Both the position numbers and the translations under genes were made by a program. Below, one piece after another: positions 11,500 through 21,764 of a stretch of 64,000 nt of DNA. The DNA is from Hofstenia miamia. Its lineage: Eukaryota > Xenacoelomorpha > Acoela > Hofsteniidae. How positions within the stretch are numbered: position 1 is the first letter of the stretch; every line of letters starts with the position of its first letter. The stretch is from NCBI GenBank assembly GCA_900660155.1, contig CABFPE010000272.1, positions 394,407 to 458,406 of the forward strand, given 5' to 3'. The notes below the pieces were generated by a model, which saw only the letters and a list, made by a program, of their open reading frames with translations, was not told where the DNA came from and made no database searches.

Positions 11500-12452
11500 T
11501 GACCACGTTCACTCATTCTTGCTTGGATATTTTTGAAAGTGATAAGGTGTTGGTAAACTTTAATGGTGGAAATACACAGGAATATTTCCCAACTTCTGGT
11601 TTTAATGGATCACTCATTGAATTTAATTTATGGTCAGAGCAAAATGAGTACATTGATTTGCAAAGTATACATCTCAGTTTATTGGTGAAAATTGTATGCA
11701 AAAGTGATGGTGGGAGCCTAGTTTGGGATGACGTGGATGATACAAAACAAGATCAAGTTTGTTTAACAAATAACGCCTTACATTCATTGTTTAGTGATTA
11801 TAGTTTATAAGCAAATGGTGTTTTATTACACATGGGTGATGTGGTATGGCCACATACATTTATGATTACTAATGAACTATCAAAAAGTGCAGCCAACAAG
11901 AGTTCAATACTAACGTCAAGTGGGTATTAAGAAGGTGATGAAAAAGATGGTCAGTATAGACATAGAGCACTAACCACAGAAAGCAAGGTGACAAGTTTCT
12001 ACAGCCCTCTTGCAATTGATTTTTTCCAATGTGAAAAATTACTAATACCTGGTGTTGATATTCAGCTAAAGCTTTTAAGATCACAAGACGATTTTTCCCT
12101 AATTGCAGATGATAATGCCAATTACAAAATGCAAATTACAGGTGCCTTCCTAACTCTAAGAAAGCTCAGAGTCACAGAAAGTGTACATTTGGCAATTGAA
12201 AAAATGCTATTAACAACTCCTGCTACATACCACTTTACAAGAATTCTCACAAGTACTTTTATAATTCCAGTGGGTGAAAATACACTTACTAGAGAAAATG
12301 TTTTTTCCAATGAACCCATTAGAAGAATTGCCTTGGCAATTGTTCCAAATCACCAGTTTAGAGGCACAATGTTTACAAACCTGTTTTCATATAAATTTGG
12401 AGGACTCTGTCAGTGGAAGATCGTATTCACTCTACCAAAGACCCGCATTTAA
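11500..12452 (+). pseudogene. Polinton major capsid protein, F54H12.2-like (fossil, element B)
   Basis: The region is clearly the counterpart of 778-2034. It has the same N-terminal NEYIDLQSIHL strand, the FFQCEKLLIPGVDIQLKL central strand and the FSNEPIRRIALAIVPNHQF segment. The copy is broken and shorter than the element A gene. It is placed between the core-like protein and the orphan ORF, as expected for a Polinton morphogenesis cluster. Confidence 0.78.
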
Positions 12453-12690
12453 TGTTTACACATGTTAAAAACTATCTATTACAGAAATACAGTATACACA
12501 ATGTCAGTGTTGAATAGGTTTTGCAAATGAACCCCCATGGAGGATTGATTGGAATTGATATTTTGAGGTTACACTCACTTTTGAAATGGCCAAAACTGTT
12601 TAGAATACACACAATTTACCATGATAGCTATGGTTTTGTTAAAAGAGAATTTGGAATTGGCAATGGATATCTGATATTTTACAGATTTTG
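12453..12690 (+). pseudogene. Polinton orphan ORF remnant (element B)
   Basis: Counterpart of 450-791. It retains the QMNPHGGLIGID and FRIHTIYHDSYGFVKREF stretches. Function unknown. Broken. It sits between the capsid remnant and the protease. Confidence 0.45.
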
Positions 12691-12809
12691 GTGTAATTTT
12701 CCAATTTTAGGCCATCTAACGTCTTTATTGTTTTGGCACTATGTTAAATTTAGACATTGGAGACTTTACAATTATTTAAATATTTAATGGATGCTGACGA
12801 GATTAGATG

Positions 12810-13236
12810 AATTTCCTTTCAAATTCCCTTACTCCACTTTTGATTTTACAGTGTACATGCCTCAGATGATATTCAACCAAGTTTGGTTCAAGGCTCATTT
12901 TTAATTGCAAATGCAAGTCCCCACAATCACCCTGGTACACATTGGTTGTTGATTATACAAGATGACAATGGCGACTTAATTTTCAAAGATTCTCTTGCAT
13001 GTCCCTTAAAACATTATCCTGACATCAAACACTATTGTCACACCACCTATCCAGGATATCGCATTTATGAGGGTGATAGAAAAACAAGATTACAAGGATC
13101 ATCTCTGATATGTGGTGCTTACTGTATATTTTGTGCATTTTTATTTTTTAATAAAATACCAGAAGTGTTTGTGTTTACCAATTTACCATTTATTAATGAT
13201 TTTTTGTGTCATAATGGTCTTAATAAAATTACCTAA
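12810..13236 (+). pseudogene. Polinton adenain-like cysteine protease (fossil, element B)
   Basis: This is the more complete protease copy. A catalytic-His segment GTHWLLII is followed by an acidic DDNGDLIFKDS stretch, a Q-containing RLQGSS segment, and the CGAYCIFCAF motif around the catalytic Cys. This order (His, acidic, Gln, Cys) is that of adenovirus protease and Ulp1-like C5/C48 peptidases. In Polintons the enzyme is thought to cleave capsid precursors. It is the last plus-strand gene of the left block. Beyond it come only terminal-repeat-type sequences. Confidence 0.75.
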
Positions 13237-13409
13237 AACTTGTATTTGATAAAAACACATGTACAATTTAATAAAATACATAGACATTTCATAATTTCAA
13301 TAGCTGGAAAGTACAATGTTTAACTTGCTTTCAGGAATATTTTTTCAAAAAGACTTCACCTTGTTTTCAAAACACTATTTTATTTATGAAAACAACATTT
13401 TCATTTCTA

Positions 13410-13930
13410 AACAAACAAACTATTTTAACCCATTTTTGATAATTCATATGGAAAATATGAAATTTAGAAATAAAACAAAAAGAGAATGCAATCCACTCTA
13501 ATAAAAGTACATAGAATTTTATAGGTAATAGTAAAAATGTAATGACTAGTGTACGTGTTAAAAAACAAAACTAATTTTAAACTATCTCATTAATACATGT
13601 GGAAATTAAACAAAAAGAGATCACAATCCACTGTAATAAAAACATTTAAAATTTTTAGACTAGTAAAAAACGCATTTGTCTAGTTTACATGTTAAAAAAC
13701 AAAACTAATTTTAAACTATTTCATTAATACACATGGAAAATATTAAATGTAGAAATTAAACAATAAGAGATCACAATCCTCTCTAAAAAATGCACATAGA
13801 ATTTTATAGGTAATAGTAAAAATGTAATGACTAGTGTATGTGTTAAAAAACAAAACTAATTTTAAACTATTTTGTTAATACACGTTGAAAATATTAAATG
13901 TAGAAATTAAACAAAGAGATTGCATATTTG
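13410..13930 (+). repeat. ~145-bp tandem repeat, about 3.5 units
   Basis: Units start near 13410, 13557, 13693 and 13843. Each contains AAAACTAATTTTAAACTAT, a TTAATACAYRTGGAAAAT tract, and AATTTTATAGGTAATAGTAA. About two inverted units are found at 24320-24600, and a single related tract occurs near 6870. They form the outer border of the nested inverted repeat. Confidence 0.7.
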
Positions 13931-15400
13931 CTATACTTAAAGGTGTAATACATAATAAAACCACCCTACATGTTCAGAAAGACCAAAACATGGGTTATGT
14001 ATAAAACTATTTTTCACTACCTAAAATTATACATGCAATTTTATTTATTAATATAATTTATAGATACACATACATTTCAAATATAATTATACATATTTGC
14101 AGATTGTTACATCTTTTACCAACTTTTATAAGGCTATCTTTTCTTTACACCTCTTTTGGTTTCTTTGATTTTTTCAGGTTGTACACATTTGGTGACTGAT
14201 GCATCTTTTATCGACTTTCCATGTTTTTTTCACTTTTTGTACACATTTGCAGATTGATACATCTTTATCAACTCACACACAATGTTTCAGATTGTACACA
14301 TATTTGCTTACTGATGCATCTTTTCATGACTTACAAACCATTTTTCAACTTTATTTGATTTATAGGCCATGTATATATGATTGTATGCATCACACAGTGT
14401 TCAAATCGTCCATTGTTTTGTATCACAAAATTAGTCACAATTCTGCATTTGATCTAAACATATAAACTTGAAATGCATATAGTGAGATACACATTAAATT
14501 CAACAGCAAAATGTCTACAATCAATTTAAGTTTGTAATTCACAACATTAGTTAAAAAAATTGTGTCTAAATAATTCATTGAAAATGCCTATAGTGGAAGA
14601 CACATTAAATTCAATAGCAAAATATCTACAATCAATTTAAGTTCATAATTCATAACATTAGTTAAAAAAAATTATGCATAAATAATAGTTAGTCAATTCA
14701 ATCAATTGTAGCAATGAAACAAAAGTGGATAAATCAATTTAAGTTTTAATAATTCAACACTCATAATTTAGTTTTAATCAAAAATGTGTATATTATTTAG
14801 TTTAATCATGTGTGATGTAAAGAGATAAAACAAATATAATCAGATAAAAATTCAATGCAAAAATTCATTTATAATTTAAAAACATGACACTGGGAAATAA
14901 ATTATTTCAGCAAAAAGAATAAAATTAAATTTCATACTGAGTTCTTTTGTAGAGTCATATTTTTGAAATGGTTAACCGGGTTCAATTCAATGTTAAAATG
15001 ACTTCAAAACAATGATTCATTTTATTCAACCACATGACATGAAATTGTAGCAAAGAGAATGAATGAGTGATAGATAACAGTGGGCGTAATTTGATGTCTG
15101 CTTTTCCCATTGTGCATATTATGCTTAAATCTGAGATAACTGGTTTTACTTCATAAAATTTTTGAGGGAAAATTGCAATTCAATCCAAGCAGAGCATTCA
15201 AATCTCTGATGTGTTAAGTATCCCTAGTCATTAATGGGAATCGTCAATCAAGAATTAATGCCATCTGCTATCTATTTTCTTCATAATTCCTCATTACAGT
15301 CTTTTATGCCAAAACATGCTTTCATCCCCTTGTGTAATATACAATGTCAGAGAAATGCATACACTCTGTTCTTCTCTCTCATCTGTTACCATGGGAACTC

Positions 15401-15698
15401 ATCAATCAAGAATTAACACCATTCTATTTCTCTGACAGGGTAATCACAGTGAACTAAAACTGGGTTTAATTTAAAACACTAATAATAATTCGCTTTACCT
15501 TAAAAACTTTTTAAACCATTTATGCTAGTGGAGAATTAACTTTTTATTTTTGTAATGTAGCAATGAAACACAGATCATTTTCACCAGAGAATATATAAAA
15601 TCATCTTGTCTTTAAACCTGAAACATGTACAAATAAAGCAAAATATTAAACCACATCACCTGTATGTAGTAAAACACCATTTACAGATAAACTATAAT
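15401..15698 (+). repeat. Assembly-overlap duplicate, copy 1
   Basis: 298 bases read the same as 16902-17199 on the other side of the N gap. The inverted arm at 22.7-22.9 kb has only one copy, so this is most likely an unmerged contig end. Confidence 0.8.
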
Positions 15699-15901
15699 CT
15701 CACATAATTTGGTTAATTCCTTTAATGATAAATTTATGTGGGCAATTGTTTACACACATTAGTTGGCTAATTTGGTTTACACTGCATTTTGTATTAACAC
15801 ATTGTAGACTAATTTCTCCTATCCATAGAAATTTCCATGTGGACATGCCTTTGTTTACATGTATTAGTTGGGTAATTGGGTTTACATTGTGCTTTGTAAT
15901 A

Positions 15902-16901
15902 NNNNNNNNNNNNNNNNNNNNNNNNNNNNNNNNNNNNNNNNNNNNNNNNNNNNNNNNNNNNNNNNNNNNNNNNNNNNNNNNNNNNNNNNNNNNNNNNNNN
16001 NNNNNNNNNNNNNNNNNNNNNNNNNNNNNNNNNNNNNNNNNNNNNNNNNNNNNNNNNNNNNNNNNNNNNNNNNNNNNNNNNNNNNNNNNNNNNNNNNNNN
16101 NNNNNNNNNNNNNNNNNNNNNNNNNNNNNNNNNNNNNNNNNNNNNNNNNNNNNNNNNNNNNNNNNNNNNNNNNNNNNNNNNNNNNNNNNNNNNNNNNNNN
16201 NNNNNNNNNNNNNNNNNNNNNNNNNNNNNNNNNNNNNNNNNNNNNNNNNNNNNNNNNNNNNNNNNNNNNNNNNNNNNNNNNNNNNNNNNNNNNNNNNNNN
16301 NNNNNNNNNNNNNNNNNNNNNNNNNNNNNNNNNNNNNNNNNNNNNNNNNNNNNNNNNNNNNNNNNNNNNNNNNNNNNNNNNNNNNNNNNNNNNNNNNNNN
16401 NNNNNNNNNNNNNNNNNNNNNNNNNNNNNNNNNNNNNNNNNNNNNNNNNNNNNNNNNNNNNNNNNNNNNNNNNNNNNNNNNNNNNNNNNNNNNNNNNNNN
16501 NNNNNNNNNNNNNNNNNNNNNNNNNNNNNNNNNNNNNNNNNNNNNNNNNNNNNNNNNNNNNNNNNNNNNNNNNNNNNNNNNNNNNNNNNNNNNNNNNNNN
16601 NNNNNNNNNNNNNNNNNNNNNNNNNNNNNNNNNNNNNNNNNNNNNNNNNNNNNNNNNNNNNNNNNNNNNNNNNNNNNNNNNNNNNNNNNNNNNNNNNNNN
16701 NNNNNNNNNNNNNNNNNNNNNNNNNNNNNNNNNNNNNNNNNNNNNNNNNNNNNNNNNNNNNNNNNNNNNNNNNNNNNNNNNNNNNNNNNNNNNNNNNNNN
16801 NNNNNNNNNNNNNNNNNNNNNNNNNNNNNNNNNNNNNNNNNNNNNNNNNNNNNNNNNNNNNNNNNNNNNNNNNNNNNNNNNNNNNNNNNNNNNNNNNNNN
16901 N
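15902..16901. other. Assembly gap (1000 N)
   Basis: A run of exactly 1000 N. Long open frames that cross it are meaningless. Confidence 0.99.
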
Positions 16902-17199
16902 ATCAATCAAGAATTAACACCATTCTATTTCTCTGACAGGGTAATCACAGTGAACTAAAACTGGGTTTAATTTAAAACACTAATAATAATTCGCTTTACC
17001 TTAAAAACTTTTTAAACCATTTATGCTAGTGGAGAATTAACTTTTTATTTTTGTAATGTAGCAATGAAACACAGATCATTTTCACCAGAGAATATATAAA
17101 ATCATCTTGTCTTTAAACCTGAAACATGTACAAATAAAGCAAAATATTAAACCACATCACCTGTATGTAGTAAAACACCATTTACAGATAAACTATAAT
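16902..17199 (+). repeat. Assembly-overlap duplicate, copy 2
   Basis: Second copy of 15401-15698, directly after the N gap. After this point the sequence continues into the capsid fragment and the arm shared with 21.8-22.7 kb. Confidence 0.8.
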
Positions 17200-18262
17200 T
17201 GCTAACAATGAGTGTAAGGCTTTATTTGTTAAACAATGTATGATGGAAATAGAGATAATAAAAAAATGTATATAGGCATATAACCCACTCCATGCTGTCA
17301 AGATGACAATTTCCACTAACTTCTTTACATTATGAGGCAAAGTAACATGTGATGATAATTTCACACATCAAAAATTTTTCTCTATTGAATGTTTGATGGG
17401 TTGACTCAGCACCTCCTTACTAATACAATGATAATAAACACAGTCAAGAAGGCAAAATAAAAATGCAATACACATAAAATGAAATATTTAACACAAGAGA
17501 AGAAACATGAATTATTTTGAAACTTTGTCTTGTTTTTAAAAAATATATAAGTTGACGATTTTTTCCATAGATATCATCTCCATTCATTAAATTTGTAAAC
17601 CCTGTAATGCTTTCACCATTCTAAACAAATAAATGTTTTGTAAATATTTTATTATGCACACTCAAAAAATACAGACGTGTGATATACACACAAATAGAAA
17701 AATTTAAACTGTATATCATTAAACAAAATATTAAATGTAGTGAAAATTGATGTGCATAATTTATTTTAAAATGGAAATTTTAAAAATGTACTCAATTATA
17801 TGTGAAATATTATAATATGCCTATAGGTTATCAAACAATTATATGTCAACATACCTTGTTATTTTGTGTGTAGATGTTTTTGAAACCAAAAAGTATTGTC
17901 TTCAATCTTTGACCTATCACCAATTTGTATAGTTCTTTATCATTATATAGTGATAAACAAGTCTTTTTGAATTGACTCAAAATATGGTTTAAACTCTACC
18001 TACTTCATTGAAAATACCATGTATGATGTGTAAACTTGAAGAAAAAGGCAAAAACATTTCACTGATTCGATAGCAGTCTGCTAAAATTAATAGTAAGGAA
18101 TGCTATTGTAAAACTCAAGAATGCATTCTACTATTTTCTACCCAAATGCTATGGAGATGTAATTTGTGAGAATTACACACACTTGATAGGCAAAAACTTT
18201 TTTGAGAAGATGATTTAGTATTTATGCAAGGCAAAACAAAGTGTATCATATTACAGTTTTGT

Positions 18263-18574
18263 AAATAATAAACTTTTTGAAAAAGAATAAATGCCATTTC
18301 ATAATTGTTTTTTCCATTATTTCTACATGTAACATCAAATATGCAAAAAAAATAGAGAAATTACATTTTCCATATAGTTCATTTGAATAAATTACATGCT
18401 TTTGGGAATTAATAGCACATGCCCAAGTGTTAATGTATTTGAAAAATATCATTTTCCTTTATACAACTAATAAATAATCAGTGTTTTTAAGAAAAGTAGT
18501 AAAAAAATAAATCAATTGTTCTGTATTTCACCTTGTGGTAGAGACTTTACAATGAATTTCTTAAATTTACATTT
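18263..18574 (+). repeat. Assembly duplicate (312 bp), copy 1 of 2
   Basis: Identical to 18576-18887, the two being separated by a single n at 18575. Probably an unmerged contig overlap. Confidence 0.85.
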
Positions 18575-18575
18575 N

Positions 18576-18887
18576 AAATAATAAACTTTTTGAAAAAGAA
18601 TAAATGCCATTTCATAATTGTTTTTTCCATTATTTCTACATGTAACATCAAATATGCAAAAAAAATAGAGAAATTACATTTTCCATATAGTTCATTTGAA
18701 TAAATTACATGCTTTTGGGAATTAATAGCACATGCCCAAGTGTTAATGTATTTGAAAAATATCATTTTCCTTTATACAACTAATAAATAATCAGTGTTTT
18801 TAAGAAAAGTAGTAAAAAAATAAATCAATTGTTCTGTATTTCACCTTGTGGTAGAGACTTTACAATGAATTTCTTAAATTTACATTT
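18576..18887 (+). repeat. Assembly duplicate (312 bp), copy 2 of 2
   Basis: Same bases as 18263-18574. The frames at 18246-18452 and 18547-18765 are therefore one sequence seen twice. Confidence 0.85.
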
Positions 18888-18920
18888 GCTAGTAATATTA
18901 AATATACCATGAGTCTTTAT

Positions 18921-19154
18921 TCAATGTATAAATCTGTAATAGTCTTTTATACAACTGGTAGAGTACCCTGTGTTCTGTGGGTACCAATAGCCATGATTGA
19001 GTAAATTGTCAACCAGTTGCGAGATTATTTGGCTAAGAAATTTGCAGTTCATAGCATCACATCCCCAAAACATTGTATTCTCTTGTGTTGATAAATTTAG
19101 TGAATCAATAAATTGAAGCATTTGTTCACTTATGAGATTGCCCTCTGTAAACAA
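18921..19154 (-). other. Unrecognised ORF in the spacer of the nested inverted repeat (fossil element)
   Basis: A 77-residue frame with a CDAMNCKFLSQIISQLVDNL stretch (predicted helix). No known domain recognised. It lies in the 3.6-kb single-copy spacer between the nested inverted arms, together with two other minus-strand frames, so it may be a remnant of a Polinton accessory gene. It could also be chance. Confidence 0.25.
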
Positions 19155-19804
19155 GATATGATGGAAGTTACACTGATACCAATTGAAAGCCTTTCATATG
19201 TGTGACAGGAGAGAGTTAAACACTGCCTTTGAGTGGTGTACTGTAAGAATGTAAAGTTTTTCTTCCATTAAAATCAACAGTTCTTTATTGTAATAAATGC
19301 TATTGAATGCACTCCCACGAATTTCAAATAATATGTGCTGACTCTTCATGGCTTTGAACAATGAAAAAAGGGTAATCTACACAATTAGAAAACTTACAAT
19401 TGAATGAATATAACTCGTTTTATAATTAAATGTTCAATAAACACTTTCTACATCTGTAAATAAAATTTCTTTGTTAGAAAAAAGGACTATTTGGTTTATG
19501 AATATGAGCTGAACTCAGTCATTCACATTTGGTCTAATAATATCAAATTGTTATAAAATATTTATTTACAATATTTTTTGTTTAAACTAAGTTTTTAAAT
19601 CTAATAGAAATTCAATTTTAATTGATAAAAAATTTTTATTTATTTCAATTGTCATTTTGACCCATTGTCATTTGACGCCATTTGTAATTTCCTTTATTCT
19701 ATATTTAAATTAAACTAAATTTATAGGTGAGTTGTTTTGTATTTTCTTTTAAAAATTTTACCACATGATTCTTAAATTGAATTGTTTTGTTTCACTAGTA
19801 AGTA

Positions 19805-20210
19805 CTAATTTTTAACAATTAAAATAAAAATCAATGGCACATATATATTTATTCTAAAATATTTTTTACACACTAAATCTAAATACAGTTTGTGCATTGC
19901 CACCTGGATATATTGGTGGTTTGTCCTTGCTTCATTGAATTTTAAGTCTGATAAACATCTAATATTTTTCTCCTGTAGCTTCCTCTGCATAACATTTGGG
20001 TAAGAAGAAGCAGTTGCCATTTTCCAGTATAATTTTTACCGCAGGGCCGTACTTTGTCTGAAGGCTATATGCATTGTGTATTTTTTGCCACTCACTGATT
20101 TTTAATTCTCTAACAGAGATATATTTCATCTTACATTCTTCTGAAACTTCATTGAGGCTGTTGACCATCTCCAGTTGAACTACTTTACCCACAGTGTTTA
20201 TAGAATACAC
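19805..20210 (-). pseudogene. Possible OB-fold (ssDNA-binding-like) Polinton accessory gene remnant
   Basis: The N-terminal part reads VRELKISEWQKIHNAYSLQTKYGPAV (split here as KISEWQKIHNAYS and LQTKYGPAVKIIL) followed by a strand ending FFLPKCY. The pattern of an 'I..T.YG..V.+.L......FLP' core is the one seen in small OB-fold-like proteins often found in animal Polintons and proposed to bind single-stranded DNA. The later part, ending in a short basic tail, is poorly preserved and the gene is broken. The assignment is by pattern memory only and could be wrong. Confidence 0.35.
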
Positions 20211-20903
20211 TGTCTTTGGTAATATCAGCTTTAAAACAAATTTTTGGGGTTGTTAGAGAACGTCTTGTTTGCTCTGTGTAACTTTGGTAAATTTTTGAGC
20301 AAAAGATTTGCTAGCAGCTTTTGAAGTCATCTCTAAATTTAAAATTGAAAAAAGTGTTCAAAGCACGAGTTATTTATTACAAACTTTTAGCATATAAACC
20401 AATAATAATAACTTAATTCATTTGATCCAATCATCAACTAGAGTTTACCTATGCGTGTGGTAAAGATCTTAGCAATTAGCAGGCAAGTGTAATTTCATTT
20501 ACTTCAATATTAGAAATATGCATATAATTTCAACAAAGCTTTATATCATGTGGAAATCATGGAAATTGTAACATTTTTACTAGAATAATGTTTTTAATGA
20601 AATAATCAGTCTTTTTTTGAGAGTTTATTTGTGAAAGTTGGTTTCTTGTTTACTATGGTAACCAGTTTTTATGTTTTGAAATGTGGAATTCTCCTCCATG
20701 TAACTTATTCAACTAGCAAAATTTCAATGTCTTGTCCAGCAATTTATATACGTCTATGACTATATTTTTATATCAAACACTGCCTTCATGTAGAAGAGCA
20801 AAAATTGAAAAATCAATTATGCTTTTTCATTATTATTTTATTACCTGTATTATAGTAACTGTATTCATGGTTGTGAGATTAAGAAAAATACATCTAGACA
20901 CAT

Positions 20904-21353
20904 TTATTCACAGGTTAATATACAATACTCTAAGGAATGTCCATGATCAAGAAAAATATTAAATCTATTGTCTTTGATTTCTCCATCAATAAGCATGAAA
21001 ATTTTCTGAATTGCAATGTGTATTGGGAAACCATCCACATAGAGTCTATCAATGTTATTTTTTAAAATTTGCACTGCCACAAATGTATGAGGGATATTCT
21101 CACCACACAACTTGAAGTTTGAGGTATCTATATCTATATGCAGAGTCAATCCAAAGGATGAAACAGAACATGCAACACTTTGTTGTTGCAAAACACACTT
21201 CTTGTGTTCCATTGCTGAAAAATTCTGTAAAATGCTATTGAAGAAGCTGCCTTTGAGAAATGCATTAGTTGTCATCTCCAAAAATGCTAATAGTAGTTTT
21301 AAAATAACTGTAAAATTTATAAACATAGGGTTTTTGTGATTAGCTAATTTCAC
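20904..21353 (-). other. Unrecognised ORF, 149 aa (Polinton spacer gene?)
   Basis: The longest frame in the spacer of the nested inverted repeat. An internal Met (MTTNAFLKGSFF) is a more plausible start than the upstream one, giving about 122 residues. The C-terminal half alternates beta-type hydrophobic stretches (LTLHIDIDTS, IPHTFVAVQIL, RLYVDGFPI). No signal peptide or membrane segment in the shorter form and no family recognised. Its uninterrupted length in a 70% AT region suggests a real gene, perhaps a Polinton structural or accessory protein. Confidence 0.35.
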
Positions 21354-21764
21354 TCTTTTAAAAATGTCTATATATGGTAATATTTATTATTAGTAATACC
21401 CATTTTATTATATAAAAAAAAATAAAGTGTTTTAGAACTCGAATTCTTTGTAAAACACCTTACATTTCAATTAATATAACATATTTATTGTATAAGTTGG
21501 TTCATGCATTTACAATTTTTTAACTAACAACCAAATGAGAAACTATGAATTATGCACTGATTTTCGTTTTGTTGGGGAGATACATTAATGCTTTGTATGC
21601 ATTTTACAAAATTTCTTAGTGGTTTCTAGCTATCAAATTGTTTTGTGAAATGCCGTGTTAATGATTAGTACAAAATATTTAGTATGAAGATTCATCCACA
21701 TTTACATTGAGCCATGTAGTTTCTTATTTCATATCAGAGTACATGAACTATGTGTTTTACAATA

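Larger units (their letters stand above)
13840..18112 (+). repeat. Left arm of nested Polinton-type inverted repeat
   Basis: 13.84-15.47 kb is a direct copy of the Polinton B left terminal repeat (6.87-8.51 kb). 17.16-18.11 kb continues as sequence found inverted at 21.77-22.72 kb. Within it, 17156-17235 is a short captured piece of the capsid gene in minus orientation (compare 1724-1800). The arm holds a 1000-base N gap and an assembly duplication. No intact gene. Confidence 0.65.

Noticed and set aside
13410-13930. CRISPR-like array
   Set aside because: The units are ~145-bp imperfect tandem repeats with no constant-length spacers, in a eukaryotic transposon.
15725-16936. Very long open frames (340-400 codons) in four readings
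   Set aside because: They consist almost wholly of the 1000-base N gap.
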